Under the pieces are notes generated by a model. It did no database searches. It saw only the letters and a list, made by a program, of their open reading frames with translations, and was not told the DNA's origin. A stretch of DNA of 64,000 bases from Thermacetogenium phaeum DSM 12270. GTDB lineage: Bacteria > Bacillota > DSM-12270 > Thermacetogeniales > Thermacetogeniaceae. The number at the start of each line of letters is the position of its first letter. Position 1 is the stretch's first letter. The position numbers and the translations under genes were made by a program. Location: NCBI RefSeq assembly GCF_000305935.1, contig NC_018870.1, positions 761,942 to 825,941 of the forward strand. Reading direction: 5' to 3'. This document shows, piece after piece, positions 16,611 to 25,680 of the stretch.

Positions 16611-17018
16611 GTGGCAGAGGAGAATAAAAAGAGAATTCCCCTGTGGCTGTATCCCGAAACCATAAAAAAGGTAGATGAGCTTTTCCCGAAGGACAACTGC
16701 AAAAGCCGGAGCGAGTATATAGAAAAGGCCATTCACTTTTACAGCGGATATATCACATCCGGTGAAAACAACAAATATCTTCCCAGTGCAATCACTTCCA
16801 CCCTTTCCGGCATCGTTGAAAGCTCCGAAAACCGTATTGCACGGCTGCTTTTCAAGCTGGCGGTGGAGATGTCCATGATGATGAATGTTCTTGCGTCTAC
16901 CGTTGAGATCGATGAGACCCTGCTGCAAAAGCTCCGGGGAAAATGTATTAACGATGTAAAAAAGACCATCGGCTCCGTTACCTTTGAGGAAACAGTGAAA
17001 TATCAAAAGGGTAAGTAA
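16611..17018 (+). CDS. Relaxosome accessory protein (ribbon-helix-helix, MobC-like)
   Basis: The start is GTG 16611, seven bases after GGAGGTGG. The 135 residues open with RIPLWLYPETIKKVDELF and CKSRSEYIEKAIHFY, a ribbon-helix-helix DNA-binding pattern. The helical C-terminal half is probably for oligomerisation or relaxase contact. Its position between the palindromic region and the relaxase gene fits an oriT-binding relaxosome protein. Confidence 0.75.
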   Translation: MAEENKKRIPLWLYPETIKKVDELFPKDNCKSRSEYIEKAIHFYSGYITSGENNKYLPSAITSTLSGIVESSENRIARLLFKLAVEMSMMMNVLASTVEIDETLLQKLRGKCINDVKKTIGSVTFEETVKYQKGK

Positions 17019-17029
17019 GGTGATATGCT

Positions 17030-18805
17030 ATGCCCAGGATCATATTCAAGTGCCGGTACTTGAAAAATACACCCAAAGCGCATCTGGCCAATCTGGTAGA
17101 ATATGTTGCTACCCGTGAGGGTGTTGAAAAAGTCTCCGACAGCTCTCACATTCTTCCTGCGACAAAAAACCAGCAGAAGTTGATTTCTGAAATCCTGAAA
17201 ATGCTGCCGGATACTGCTGACCTATTCGAGTACGAGGACTATCTGAAAAATCCGACAAGGGAAAATGCATCGGAGTTTATCTCCATTGCCCTTGAAAACA
17301 GTCTTGACCTGATCGGTAAAAAGAAAAATTTTGTAGACTACATCGCCAATCGCCCGAGAGTTGAAAAACTCGGTAATCATGGACTCTTTACAGATGAGGG
17401 TGTACCTATTGTGCTTTCACAAGTAGCAGAAGAAGTGTCCAATCACACAGGAAATGTGTGGACAAATATTGTATCCCTCCGGCGCGAAGATGCGTCAAGG
17501 CTGGGATATGACAATGCAAAGTCGTGGCAGGATTTGATCCGGGCACAGCGGAACGTTATCGCGGAAAATATGAAGATCGCTCCGGAAAATTTGCGATGGT
17601 ATGCTGCTTTTCACAATGAGAGCCATCACCCGCACATCCACCTGATTGCTTACTCCATCAATCCCAAAGAAGCCTATGTCACAAAGCAAGGGATAGAAAA
17701 TATGCGGGGAAGTCTCGCACGGGAAATCTTCCGCCAGGACTTGATGCAGATTTATGAGAAGCAGACTGAACGACGCAATTCCCTGAATAGGCAGAGTCGT
17801 GAGGCCATGCAGGACATCATTACTCAGATTCGTTCAGGGATATGTGAAAATAAAAATATAGAGGAATTGATTGCCCGCCTTGCTGAAAAGCTCAAGCATA
17901 CTTCCGGCAAGAAGCAATACGGTTATCTGAAGGCTCCCCTCAAGGAAGTCGTTAATCAGATTGTCGATGAGCTTGCAAAGGATGAAAGAGTAACAGAGCT
18001 TTACAGCAGCTGGTACGAAATGCGTAATGAAGTTTTAAGCACCTATGTTGACAAGCTGCCGCCGCCTCTTCCGCTTTCACAGCAGAAAGAATTCAAGAGC
18101 ATTAAAAACATGGTGATTGCCGAAGCGTTAAATATCGGCAGTCACCATTTCACTTTTGAGCCGGACGAGGAACAGAATATATCAATAGAAGATGATGGTG
18201 ATATTGCTGCTGCCACCACATATTTTGAGAAATCTGCAAAGCTCGGAAATGTCAACGCACAGTATATGCTCGGCAGGATTTATCTTGAATCGGACAGCGA
18301 GCATGAAAATGTAGAAAAGGCATTGCAGTGGCTGGGGAAAGCTGCGGACAACGGGAATGCTCTCGCACAGTATGCAATGGGGAAGCTGTACCTTACAGGA
18401 AACCATCTAGAGAAAGATGCCGTAAAGGCTGTGGAACTGTTGACCAAATCTGCAGAACAAGGCAATCAGTATGCGCAATATGCCCTCGGCAAACTGTATC
18501 TTTTGGGGCATGATGTCAGGCAGGATAAGGAAACAGCGTTGCATTGGCTGTCGGCAGCTGCAGCACAGGGAAATATCTATGCAAAGTATTTGCTGGAACG
18601 CATGGATTCCTTCAAAGACCCATCCATACTCCTTGCAGCAACACGCTTGATGCATCACTTGGGCAATATCTTTAGAGAGGAGTATCAGAAAGCTTTTGGC
18701 AATCCTCTCATCCAGGTTGACCGAAAGCTCCGCAAAAAACTCATGGAGAAAAAACTGGCGCAAGGTCACGCATATAACGACCATGCGCCGCATCAAAGCT
18801 ATTAG
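17030..18805 (+). CDS. MobP3-type relaxase fused to Sel1-like repeats
   Basis: This is a 591-residue protein. The N-terminal about 250 residues form a relaxase domain with the metal-binding triad in HNESHHPHIHLIAY and an N-terminal region typical of MobP3 enzymes (RYLKNTPKAHLANLVEYVATREG). The candidate nucleophile Tyr24 or Tyr29 lies there. A helical region spans 250-380. Residues about 395-530 hold three to four Sel1-like repeats (for example QYAMGKLYLTGN and QYALGKLYLLGHD), a fold for protein-protein contacts. The enzyme nicks and covalently holds the transferred strand. The repeats may recruit VirD4 or host factors. The gene is 11 bases after the accessory gene. Confidence 0.88.
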   Translation: MPRIIFKCRYLKNTPKAHLANLVEYVATREGVEKVSDSSHILPATKNQQKLISEILKMLPDTADLFEYEDYLKNPTRENASEFISIALENSLDLIGKKKNFVDYIANRPRVEKLGNHGLFTDEGVPIVLSQVAEEVSNHTGNVWTNIVSLRREDASRLGYDNAKSWQDLIRAQRNVIAENMKIAPENLRWYAAFHNESHHPHIHLIAYSINPKEAYVTKQGIENMRGSLAREIFRQDLMQIYEKQTERRNSLNRQSREAMQDIITQIRSGICENKNIEELIARLAEKLKHTSGKKQYGYLKAPLKEVVNQIVDELAKDERVTELYSSWYEMRNEVLSTYVDKLPPPLPLSQQKEFKSIKNMVIAEALNIGSHHFTFEPDEEQNISIEDDGDIAAATTYFEKSAKLGNVNAQYMLGRIYLESDSEHENVEKALQWLGKAADNGNALAQYAMGKLYLTGNHLEKDAVKAVELLTKSAEQGNQYAQYALGKLYLLGHDVRQDKETALHWLSAAAAQGNIYAKYLLERMDSFKDPSILLAATRLMHHLGNIFREEYQKAFGNPLIQVDRKLRKKLMEKKLAQGHAYNDHAPHQSY

Positions 18806-18816
18806 GAGGAATTCCC

Positions 18817-18936
18817 ATGAAGAAGAACTACCTAAAGAAAAAAGAAAAGCCCCCCGTCTCTTATATATTCTCAAGACTGAAGCCACCTGTGAAAAGGGTG
18901 GCTTATTTTCGCAGGTCGGGCAAGCGGAAACGCTGA
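18817..18936 (+). CDS. Short very basic protein (39 residues)
   Basis: ATG 18817 follows a perfect AGGAGG (18804-18809) and runs to TGA at 18934-18936. The product has about 16 Lys/Arg in 39 residues (MKKNYLKKKEKPP at the start, RRSGKRKR at the end), so nucleic-acid binding is plausible. It lies between the relaxase and the TOPRIM protein in the same direction. No family recognised. Confidence 0.5.
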   Translation: MKKNYLKKKEKPPVSYIFSRLKPPVKRVAYFRRSGKRKR

Positions 18937-18951
18937 CAAAGGAGAATCGCT

Positions 18952-20433
18952 ATGGCAGAATACGTACATTTTACCGATGAGCAGAAACAGCGTGCAAACT
19001 CCGTTGACCTTGTGGACTTTCTCAGACGGCAGGGAGAGCAGATCATACGCTCCGGCAGGGAGTGGCGGTGGAAGCGTCATGACAGCGTGACTATCCGGGG
19101 CAACCGGTGGTTCCGCCACAGCGCCGGGCAAGGCGGCCTGGCCATTGACTTTGTGCAGGAATTTTATGGGCTCTCATTCCCTGATGCGGTGACACTGCTG
19201 CTGGGCGGCGAACAGGGTACGGCGTTTAGACAAAGCGATAAAAAGGTCCCGGAAACAGAACGAAAAGAATTCATACTTCCGGAGGCCGCCGATAATATGC
19301 GCCGGGTATATGCCTACCTCTTGAAGCAGAGATATATTGACCGGGATGTCCTCACCCACTTTGTCAGAGAGAAAAAAATATATGAGGATAAGGAATATCA
19401 CAATGCTGTTTTTGTAGGCTGTGATGAAAACGGTACTGCCCGGCATGCACATAAAAGGGGAACCTATTCCAACGCTGCTGGTTACCGTGGCAATGTGGAA
19501 GGCTCCGATCCAAAATACAGCTTCAATTACATCGGTACAAGTGATACCCTTTATGTGTTTGAAGCTCCCATCGACATGCTGTCATTTATCACCCTGCATA
19601 AAAACGGCTGGCAGCAGCACAGCTATGTAGCGCTGGACGGTGTGGCTGAACATGCCATGCTTCATGTGTTGTCAAAGAATATGTACCTTAAAAATGTGGT
19701 ATTGTGCCTTGATCATGATCCTGCCGGTATAGAAGCTTCCGGGCGACTTGCAGGCATATTGCATGAGAAAGGATATACCAGCGTTTCATGTTTGCAGCCT
19801 GCATGCAAGGATTGGAATGAGGACCTGAAAGCACAGCATGGCATAACACCGATTCCGGCAAAACCGCATCCGAAGCTTGAAGCCTGCAAAGAGCTGTGCG
19901 GAGAGATTCGTTACTTGTGCGGACATATCAAATCCGTGAAAAATCCCCATGAAATGCTGATGGAGCACTATGAAAAAGCAGTGCTCCTCATGCAGTTATC
20001 CAGGTCAACCGATGGGCAAAAAGCTTTCTTGGTGGAACAACTGCTAAGCATGACGGTATATGCGCTGTTTGCAGTGATTGTGCAATACCGGCAGCTTGAA
20101 AAACCGATGAATTTTAAGCAACTGACCGATGAACTCTGTCGCAGCTATCATCCGCACCAGGACCGGGGAAAGCTGAAAACCAAAGCAGAGGATATCCAGC
20201 AGGATGTCAATGCCATTAATGCTCGGCTCAACACATTTGGAATCCGTACCCTTGAGGATAAGCAAAAATTGATCGCATCATATATGAGTCTTGCACTGAA
20301 TTGTGTCAAGGCTTTAATTTTTATATGTCTTGAAGAGCAGGAACAGAGAATAGAAGCTCTGCAAAAGCAGAATGAAGAGAGATCCGATTATATGCAGGCT
20401 GTTTGCGAAGAATTTTTGCAGCCTGGTATTTAG
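18952..20433 (+). CDS. DUF3991/TOPRIM protein (primase-like)
   Basis: The 493 residues begin with an N-terminal CHC2-like/DUF3991 region (VDLVDFLRRQGEQIIRSGREWRWKRH) followed by FRHSAGQGGLAIDFVQEF. A TOPRIM-type fold is seen at about 190-275: LYVFEAPIDMLSF gives the Glu site, and VVLCLDHDPAGIEAS the DxD site. Such proteins are common in clostridial ICEs next to relaxases and are thought to be primase- or nuclease-like factors acting on transferred DNA. The C-terminal 200 residues are helical and not assigned. Confidence 0.82.
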   Translation: MAEYVHFTDEQKQRANSVDLVDFLRRQGEQIIRSGREWRWKRHDSVTIRGNRWFRHSAGQGGLAIDFVQEFYGLSFPDAVTLLLGGEQGTAFRQSDKKVPETERKEFILPEAADNMRRVYAYLLKQRYIDRDVLTHFVREKKIYEDKEYHNAVFVGCDENGTARHAHKRGTYSNAAGYRGNVEGSDPKYSFNYIGTSDTLYVFEAPIDMLSFITLHKNGWQQHSYVALDGVAEHAMLHVLSKNMYLKNVVLCLDHDPAGIEASGRLAGILHEKGYTSVSCLQPACKDWNEDLKAQHGITPIPAKPHPKLEACKELCGEIRYLCGHIKSVKNPHEMLMEHYEKAVLLMQLSRSTDGQKAFLVEQLLSMTVYALFAVIVQYRQLEKPMNFKQLTDELCRSYHPHQDRGKLKTKAEDIQQDVNAINARLNTFGIRTLEDKQKLIASYMSLALNCVKALIFICLEEQEQRIEALQKQNEERSDYMQAVCEEFLQPGI

Positions 20434-20459
20434 CAATATTATAACTGCATATTTGAAGA

Positions 20460-20507
20460 AAGCCATGTGCAAATGAAAAAACATTGGTGCATGGCTTTCT
20501 TAATTTT
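20460..20507 (+). terminator. Hairpin between TOPRIM gene and virD4
   Basis: AAGCCATG (20460-20467) pairs with CATGGCTT (20490-20497), followed by a mixed T-rich stretch. It is a weak terminator or attenuator. Confidence 0.5.
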
Positions 20508-20525
20508 GAAAGAAGGGGGAAACCA

Positions 20526-22364
20526 ATGCAAGCATCACAGGTGGTTACTTTAATCATAGCTGCTGCAACTATGTTTGGAGTCATCGGTTTTATCGTTCTC
20601 TTGGCTCATTACTATACTTTGAATGGCATCAAGGCCAGGACTGTAGGTGACGGCCAGCATGGCACGGCAAGGTTTGCAACGAAGAATGAAATAAAGAAGA
20701 CCTATGCTCATGTACCCTATGAGCCGGAACGGTGGCGCAAGGGCATCAACCTGCCCAAGGTGCAGGGTCTGGTTGTGGGATGCAAAACGGCTTCAGGGGT
20801 GGTCACCGCTCTTGTAGACCAGGGGGATGTGCATGCATTGATGATCGGTGCGGCGGGGGTCGGCAAAACTGCCAATTTCCTCTACCCCAATCTGGAATAT
20901 GCCTGTGCGTCCGGGATGAGTTTTATCACCACTGACACCAAAGGCGACCTTTACAGGAATTATGGATGCATCGCCAAGGATTACTATGGCTATGATGTGT
21001 CCGTCATTGACCTGAGAAACCCCACCTGCAGCGACGGCAACAATATGCTGCACCTTGTGAACAAATATATGGATGAATACCTTGCCAATCCTGATAATCT
21101 CCCAGCAAAAGCCAGGGCGGAGAAATATGCAAAAATTATTGCCAAAACCATCGTCAACTCCGGGGGACTGGATGCAGGCTCCTACGGCCAGAATGCATTT
21201 TTCTATGATGCAGCCGAAGGCTTGCTGACCGCCGTCATTTTATTGGTGGCGGAATACTGTCCAAACGAAAAACGCCATATCATATCGGTCTTTAAGCTCA
21301 TACAGGACTTGCTGGCTCCCTCTGGCGTAAAAGGCAAAAATCAGTTCCAGCTGCTTATTGAAAAGCTCCCGTCAGAGCATAAGGCAAGATGGTTTGCGGG
21401 AGCGGCATTAAACACTGCGGAGCAGGCCATGCAAAGCGTCCTGTCGACAGCCCTTTCCCGGTTGAATGCATTCCTGGACTCAGAACTGGAACAGATACTG
21501 TGCTTTGACACTGCCATTGATGCGGAGCGTTTTTGCAAAAGAAAGTCTGCCATCTTTCTCGTCATGCCGGAAGAAGACAACACAAAATATTTTCTAATCT
21601 CCCTCATTGTCCAGCAGCTCTACCGGGAGATACTGTCGGTGGCCGATGAGCAGGGAGGAAGGCTTCAAAACCGTGTCATGATGTACCTGGACGAGATCGG
21701 CACCATACCTAAAATTGAATGTGCGGAGATGATGTTTTCCGCTTCCCGTTCCCGCCGTGTTTCCATCGTGGCCATCATACAGAGCTTTGCGCAGCTTGAA
21801 AAGAACTATGGCAAGGAAGGGGCTGCCATCATCATCGACAACTGCCAGGATACCATCTTCGGGGGTTTTGCTCCTAACTCGGAGTCAGCGGAGATACTTT
21901 CCAGAAGCCTCGGTAATAAGACGGTTTTATCAGGTTCGGTCACCCGGGGGAAGCATGATCCGTCCCAATCCCTGCAAATGATCCAGCGTCCCCTGATGAC
22001 TCCTGATGAATTAAAGACCCTGCCCAAAGGCAGCTTCATTGTCGCAAAGACCGGAGCCTGCCCTATGAAAACCAGTTTAAAGCTGTTCATTGAATGGGGT
22101 ATCCGGTTTGAAAAGGTGTATGAGCTGCAGGAAAAATCCGTCCGCAAGGTGGCCTATGCTGATAAAAAAGAACTTGAAGAGGAAATCGTCAAAAGGCACA
22201 TATCATATGAGGATATAGAAGAACAGGAATCATACTCCACATCAGCTCAAGGCGGCATGTCTCTTGCACCTGCTGAAGAGATTCAGGTGAAAGCATTGAA
22301 GTCCAGGCTGCAAACAAAGATAAAAGCACAGCAGCTAATGGAGCCGCCGCTGCGTACAGATTAG
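20526..22364 (+). CDS. virD4: VirD4-like coupling protein
   Basis: The start is ATG 20526 behind AAAGAAGGGGG. The 612-residue protein has one N-terminal membrane helix (about 8-30). Walker A is in MIGAAGVGKTANF (about residue 110) and Walker B in VMMYLDEIG (about 395), with TraG/VirD4 motifs such as FITTDTKGDLYRNYG and SRSRRVSIVAIIQSFAQLE. It matches the CD1115 family of VirD4 proteins. It links the relaxase-DNA complex to the type IV channel and helps pump DNA. A glutamate-rich C-terminal tail (about 560-612) is typical of substrate-contact regions. Confidence 0.92.
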   Translation: MQASQVVTLIIAAATMFGVIGFIVLLAHYYTLNGIKARTVGDGQHGTARFATKNEIKKTYAHVPYEPERWRKGINLPKVQGLVVGCKTASGVVTALVDQGDVHALMIGAAGVGKTANFLYPNLEYACASGMSFITTDTKGDLYRNYGCIAKDYYGYDVSVIDLRNPTCSDGNNMLHLVNKYMDEYLANPDNLPAKARAEKYAKIIAKTIVNSGGLDAGSYGQNAFFYDAAEGLLTAVILLVAEYCPNEKRHIISVFKLIQDLLAPSGVKGKNQFQLLIEKLPSEHKARWFAGAALNTAEQAMQSVLSTALSRLNAFLDSELEQILCFDTAIDAERFCKRKSAIFLVMPEEDNTKYFLISLIVQQLYREILSVADEQGGRLQNRVMMYLDEIGTIPKIECAEMMFSASRSRRVSIVAIIQSFAQLEKNYGKEGAAIIIDNCQDTIFGGFAPNSESAEILSRSLGNKTVLSGSVTRGKHDPSQSLQMIQRPLMTPDELKTLPKGSFIVAKTGACPMKTSLKLFIEWGIRFEKVYELQEKSVRKVAYADKKELEEEIVKRHISYEDIEEQESYSTSAQGGMSLAPAEEIQVKALKSRLQTKIKAQQLMEPPLRTD

Positions 22365-22374
22365 GAGGTGTTTG

Positions 22375-22641
22375 ATGGGCTATTTTGAATCACTTTATGC
22401 ATCGGAGCTTCCCCATAGAGCTGTAGCCGTCTACATGTACCTTCGTGACAGGGCGGACAAGGATGGCAAATGCTATCCGGCGATCGGTACCATCGCCGCA
22501 GAACTGAAGCTGTCACGGAGCACAGTAAAAAGAGCCATCGCAGACCTTGAAAAGAGCGGTTACCTTCGCAAGGAGCAGCGGTGGCGTGAGAATGGGGGCA
22601 AGAGCAGCAACATATATTTTTTAAAATCAGGGATGGGGTAA
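22375..22641 (+). CDS. Small winged-helix protein
   Basis: ATG 22375 follows AGGAGGTG. The 88 residues carry a helix-turn-helix of the HTH_36/replication-initiator type: YPAIGTIAAELKLSRSTVKRAIADLEKSGYL followed by a wing (KSSNIYFL), here described in two parts: a recognition helix near residues 45-60 and the wing near 75-85. Proteins like this follow virD4 in many clostridial ICEs. It could regulate transfer or replication of the element; the target is unknown. Confidence 0.7.
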   Translation: MGYFESLYASELPHRAVAVYMYLRDRADKDGKCYPAIGTIAAELKLSRSTVKRAIADLEKSGYLRKEQRWRENGGKSSNIYFLKSGMG

Positions 22642-22686
22642 CTCTGAAAAACCTTATTTTACACTAAGGGGGCAGTCTGTTTATTT

Positions 22687-22709
22687 GGTGAACTGTGGTA
22701 CGGTTCACC
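22687..22709. promoter_or_regulatory. Palindrome, possible operator
   Basis: GGTGAAC (22687-22693) and GTTCACC (22703-22709) are perfect inverted arms 9 bases apart. GTGAACT recurs directly at 22722. No gene overlaps it, so an operator for the winged-helix protein is possible. Confidence 0.35.
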
Positions 22710-22808
22710 GTGAGCTATGCAGTGAACTCCCCACTCTAAGAAATATTCAACATCAGACAAAGAAACAAAATAGTTTTATTGATAAATAGCATGAAAGGTG
22801 AAGATAGG

Positions 22809-22952
22809 ATGAATTTAGAAAAATCAAGGAATGCGGAATACAAAAAGAGTGCAGCTTTATTGTCTCTGCTGGTTGGATTGGATGCTGATGCGGAAGAAAA
22901 GATTTATAGATGCTTTCAAAACATGGGAATAGATGACTTTTTTCTAAAGTAA
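22809..22952 (+). CDS. Hypothetical small protein (47 residues)
   Basis: ATG 22809 follows GGTGAAGATAGG and runs to TAA 22950-22952. An upstream in-frame ATG at 22791 would add six residues. The product is helical (SAALLSLLVGLDADAEEKIYRCFQ) and ends FFLK. Small helical proteins of this size are common near this point in related ICEs, but I do not recognise a family. Confidence 0.4.
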   Translation: MNLEKSRNAEYKKSAALLSLLVGLDADAEEKIYRCFQNMGIDDFFLK

Positions 22953-23206
22953 ATTATGAAGTGATTGCGCATTAGGCGAAACGGCAGTAGAAGAAAACCG
23001 GGATAGTTATCAATTCACTCACTTATTTTAGATCGGAGATGGGGTGTGCAGTATCTATCAAAAGAAAGCCCATCACTTGAAAACGATTGCGGCAAGAGTT
23101 GGAGAGTGTCTGGAAGGATATGGGCATGTTCCCGTGGACGAGGAAGAAAACATTAGAATTTTATGGTATAATAAAGAAAAATGTAAAAATGAAAGGATGG
23201 TAATTT
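22953..23206. other. Intergenic region with extended -10 promoter for rubrerythrin
   Basis: No convincing gene. TGGTATAAT at 23164-23172 is an extended -10 element 34 bases before the rubrerythrin start; no good -35 hexamer is seen. A 61-codon frame starting at 23044 lacks a ribosome site and overlaps the rubrerythrin start, so it is not called. Confidence 0.5.
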
Positions 23207-23800
23207 ATGAAGGGCTTAAAAGGGACTAAAACTGCTGAAAATCTTTTAAAGGCGTTTGCCGGGGAGTCCCAGGCACGCAACCGCTACACCTATTATGCGT
23301 CGGTAGCTGACAAGGAAGGCTACAAGCAAATAAAAAATATTTTTATTGAAACAGCCGATAATGAAAAGGAGCACGCCAAAAGGTTTTATAAATTCCTGCT
23401 TGAGGGGTTCCAAGATGAACTGTCGGCAACAATAGAAATAAATGCAGCTTACCCGGTGGCACAGGGAACCACCCTTGATAATCTGAAAGCAGCAGCAAGT
23501 GGCGAAAATGAGGAGTGGGCAGACCTTTATCCGGCATTTGCGAAGGTAGCCGAGGAAGAAGGCTACCCTGAAATTGCTGAAGCCTTCAAAATGATTGCCT
23601 CTGCTGAAAAAAGGCATGAGACAAGGTTTAACAAGCTTGCAGCGAACATAGAAAATGGCAAAGTTTTCAAAAAGGATGAAAAAGTTTTGTGGAAATGCGG
23701 AAATTGCGGCTATGTACATGAAGGCACAGAAGCGCCGGAGAAATGTCCTGCATGTGTTCATCCACAGGCATTTTTTGAGTTGTTTGTAGAGAACTATTAA
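23207..23800 (+). CDS. rbr: Rubrerythrin
   Basis: The 197-residue protein has a four-helix diiron domain (about 1-145) with the ligand patterns FAGESQARNRYTYYA, ADNEKEHAKRF, AKVAEEEGY and SAEKRHETRF. The C-terminal rubredoxin-like iron site has CGNCGYVH and CPAC (about 163-182). Rubrerythrin reduces hydrogen peroxide using electrons from rubredoxin or NADH-linked donors in anaerobes. It is paired with desulfoferrodoxin 50 bases downstream, a standard oxygen-defence pair. Here it is carried as cargo after the transfer genes. Confidence 0.95.
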   Translation: MKGLKGTKTAENLLKAFAGESQARNRYTYYASVADKEGYKQIKNIFIETADNEKEHAKRFYKFLLEGFQDELSATIEINAAYPVAQGTTLDNLKAAASGENEEWADLYPAFAKVAEEEGYPEIAEAFKMIASAEKRHETRFNKLAANIENGKVFKKDEKVLWKCGNCGYVHEGTEAPEKCPACVHPQAFFELFVENY

Positions 23801-23850
23801 TAATATCAAAATATCAAAGAATCAAGTATAAAATGAAAGGGGATAACAAG

Positions 23851-24231
23851 ATGAAAGCACCTGTAGCTTTTTACAAATGTGAGATATGTGGAAACCTCGT
23901 AGGTTTGATAAAGCGTGGAGGTGGCCAGCTTGTTTGTTGTGGCAAACCTATGACAGAGCTGAAGGCAAACACTACCGAAGCGTCCTTTGAAAAGCATATT
24001 CCTGTTGCAACAAGGGATAATGGGAAGATAACCGTCCAGGTCGGGTCAGTCCTCCATCCCATGACAGAAGAGCACTATATAGAATGGATTGCTGTAGTTA
24101 GTGACGATGGGACTGAAAGGATTTCACTGTCTCCAACGGACGAGCCTAAAGCCGTATTCTGTGATAAGAAAAATGCGGAAGTATACGCTTACTGCAACCT
24201 TCATGGTTTATGGAAAGCAGAAGTAAAATAG
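23851..24231 (+). CDS. dfx: Desulfoferrodoxin (superoxide reductase)
   Basis: ATG 23851 is preferred over 23833 because AAAGGGG lies eight bases before it and it gives the usual 126-residue length. The N-terminal desulforedoxin centre is CEIC and CCGKPM. The C-terminal superoxide reductase centre has EKHIPVA, HPMTEEHYIEW and the terminal CNLHGLW that supplies Cys and His ligands, all intact. It reduces superoxide to peroxide, which rubrerythrin would then remove. A degraded homologue lies at 57671-58014 on the chromosomal side. Confidence 0.95.
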   Translation: MKAPVAFYKCEICGNLVGLIKRGGGQLVCCGKPMTELKANTTEASFEKHIPVATRDNGKITVQVGSVLHPMTEEHYIEWIAVVSDDGTERISLSPTDEPKAVFCDKKNAEVYAYCNLHGLWKAEVK

Positions 24232-24278
24232 ACTCAAGGAATAAAAAATAATCACCGTCACAGCCCTTCTACTTTGCG

Positions 24279-24311
24279 CTCATAAAGCCTTGCACAGCAA
24301 GGCTTTATGAG
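24279..24311. terminator. Terminator with 15-bp perfect arms
   Basis: CTCATAAAGCCTTGC and its inverse surround ACA. The 13-bp core CATAAAGCCTTGC recurs in the hairpin at 34725-34767. There is no long T-run, so it may be a boundary hairpin rather than a strong terminator. Confidence 0.6.
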
Positions 24312-24389
24312 TTTATGGGGATAGTTGGAGATATTTCCTTGGATGGGGAGAACACCAATTGAAAATTTTCTTCGATTTGAAGGGAATAC

Positions 24390-24418
24390 TTGCTATTATT
24401 CGTAGTTTCGAATATAAT
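24390..24418 (+). promoter_or_regulatory. Sigma-70 promoter
   Basis: TTGCTA (24390-24395), 17-base spacer, TATAAT (24413-24418). It reads toward the SH3-domain gene and probably the whole restriction locus. Confidence 0.7.
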
Positions 24419-24479
24419 ATATTTTGTATGATTATAACTTTTAAGAGATATGTCAATGGGATATATCGGTTAAAACAGA

Positions 24480-25592
24480 ATGCAAATGCCTAGCTGTAAG
24501 TTGAATCAGAACGGTTTGCGATTAGGTGGGGGGCTTTCGGTAGAAATGTCAAAGGGTAAGATGGAGAAGCCATTCAGGACTATGAATAGATATATGGAAC
24601 AAATGGATAGAATCAGTTGGATGACAGGAATAGCATCAAGGATTAATACAGCAACCATGTTTGAGACGCCTATTAGTAGGTTGCTTCAACAGCAAGACTA
24701 TATTACCAATCTTTTTAAAGGTACAGAATTTGCTTCTGCATTTTCATATGCAGAGAAAATGGACAAACTCTTTCCGTGCATAGAAAAGCTTGTATTGCCT
24801 AATGCTGCAGTTTTTCCTGAAGCACAAAGAGCTTTAGATATTGTCAATACGCCTGCAATCAGAGAGGCAATTCTTTATGCAAATAGGATTGAAGGTATTA
24901 TGCCTAAGCGTTTAGGCAGTATGTTTGAGAATTCTATAGCAATCCTTGAGAGGATTAATTTTAATAACAGCTGGCTGTCGTCCATTATAGATTCATTAAA
25001 TACTTATCAAAACCTTTTCCAAAACATAATAAATACCACTGCTTATAACAATTTGTTAGGGAACTTATTTCCTGAAGACGAGTATTCTCAGATATTCAAC
25101 AATTTTGATAGTGAAATTGACGAGGTATCTTTAACCTCTATCGAAGAGGAAGAGCTTGCAAATGATATTACAGAGATTTATTCTTCTCCAAACTGGCAGC
25201 AACGGCTAAATGCAGCAATAATAAAATGGCAGGAAAAAAATCCTATAGTTATGCGGGTTTTACAAGCAATTGTTACGTTAATTACCATAATAAGTGCAAT
25301 AGTAACGATAGCCGGTTTTGTGCATCAGGCTACCGTCGTTTCAGATAAAGCAGCAATAAGAGAAGAACCTTCTAAAACAGCTCCAATTGTATATACCGTT
25401 ACAAAAAATGAAATCGTCACGATTATTAGTGAAGAACGGTACTGGTACCAGGTCGAATATGTACCTCTAAAAGTTGAGGATGAAGATAAAAAAATTGTCT
25501 ACAAGGGATATATTGCTAAACGGACAACAGAGAAAACTATTGAAACCAAGTCTACCAGTGCTGCTGAAGATGATGCTTTGAATAAACAATAA
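24480..25592 (+). CDS. Membrane protein with C-terminal SH3-like domain, unknown
   Basis: This protein has 370 residues from ATG 24480; ATG 24546 and 24561 are possible alternatives because no clear ribosome site marks the first. The N-terminal about 250 residues are helical and soluble. A single membrane helix lies near 258-282 (VLQAIVTLITIISAIVTIAGF). Outside it is a bacterial SH3-like domain (VVSDKAAIREEPSKTAPIV through YKGYIAKRT). No catalytic motif. It is the first gene after a promoter and two genes upstream of a restriction-modification locus in the same direction, so a defence-linked sensor or effector is possible but unproven. Confidence 0.65.
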   Translation: MQMPSCKLNQNGLRLGGGLSVEMSKGKMEKPFRTMNRYMEQMDRISWMTGIASRINTATMFETPISRLLQQQDYITNLFKGTEFASAFSYAEKMDKLFPCIEKLVLPNAAVFPEAQRALDIVNTPAIREAILYANRIEGIMPKRLGSMFENSIAILERINFNNSWLSSIIDSLNTYQNLFQNIINTTAYNNLLGNLFPEDEYSQIFNNFDSEIDEVSLTSIEEEELANDITEIYSSPNWQQRLNAAIIKWQEKNPIVMRVLQAIVTLITIISAIVTIAGFVHQATVVSDKAAIREEPSKTAPIVYTVTKNEIVTIISEERYWYQVEYVPLKVEDEDKKIVYKGYIAKRTTEKTIETKSTSAAEDDALNKQ

Positions 25593-25680
25593 GAAGTACG
25601 ATTCTTCTTAAAAGAATGACACAACCATTAAATGCAGTAACAGAATAATTAATGGATGGCAAGAAGGAGGGGGTGTTTAC

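Noticed and set aside
23044-23229. 61-codon frame before rubrerythrin
   Set aside because: It contains the rubrerythrin promoter and overlaps its start, with no ribosome site and no family resemblance.
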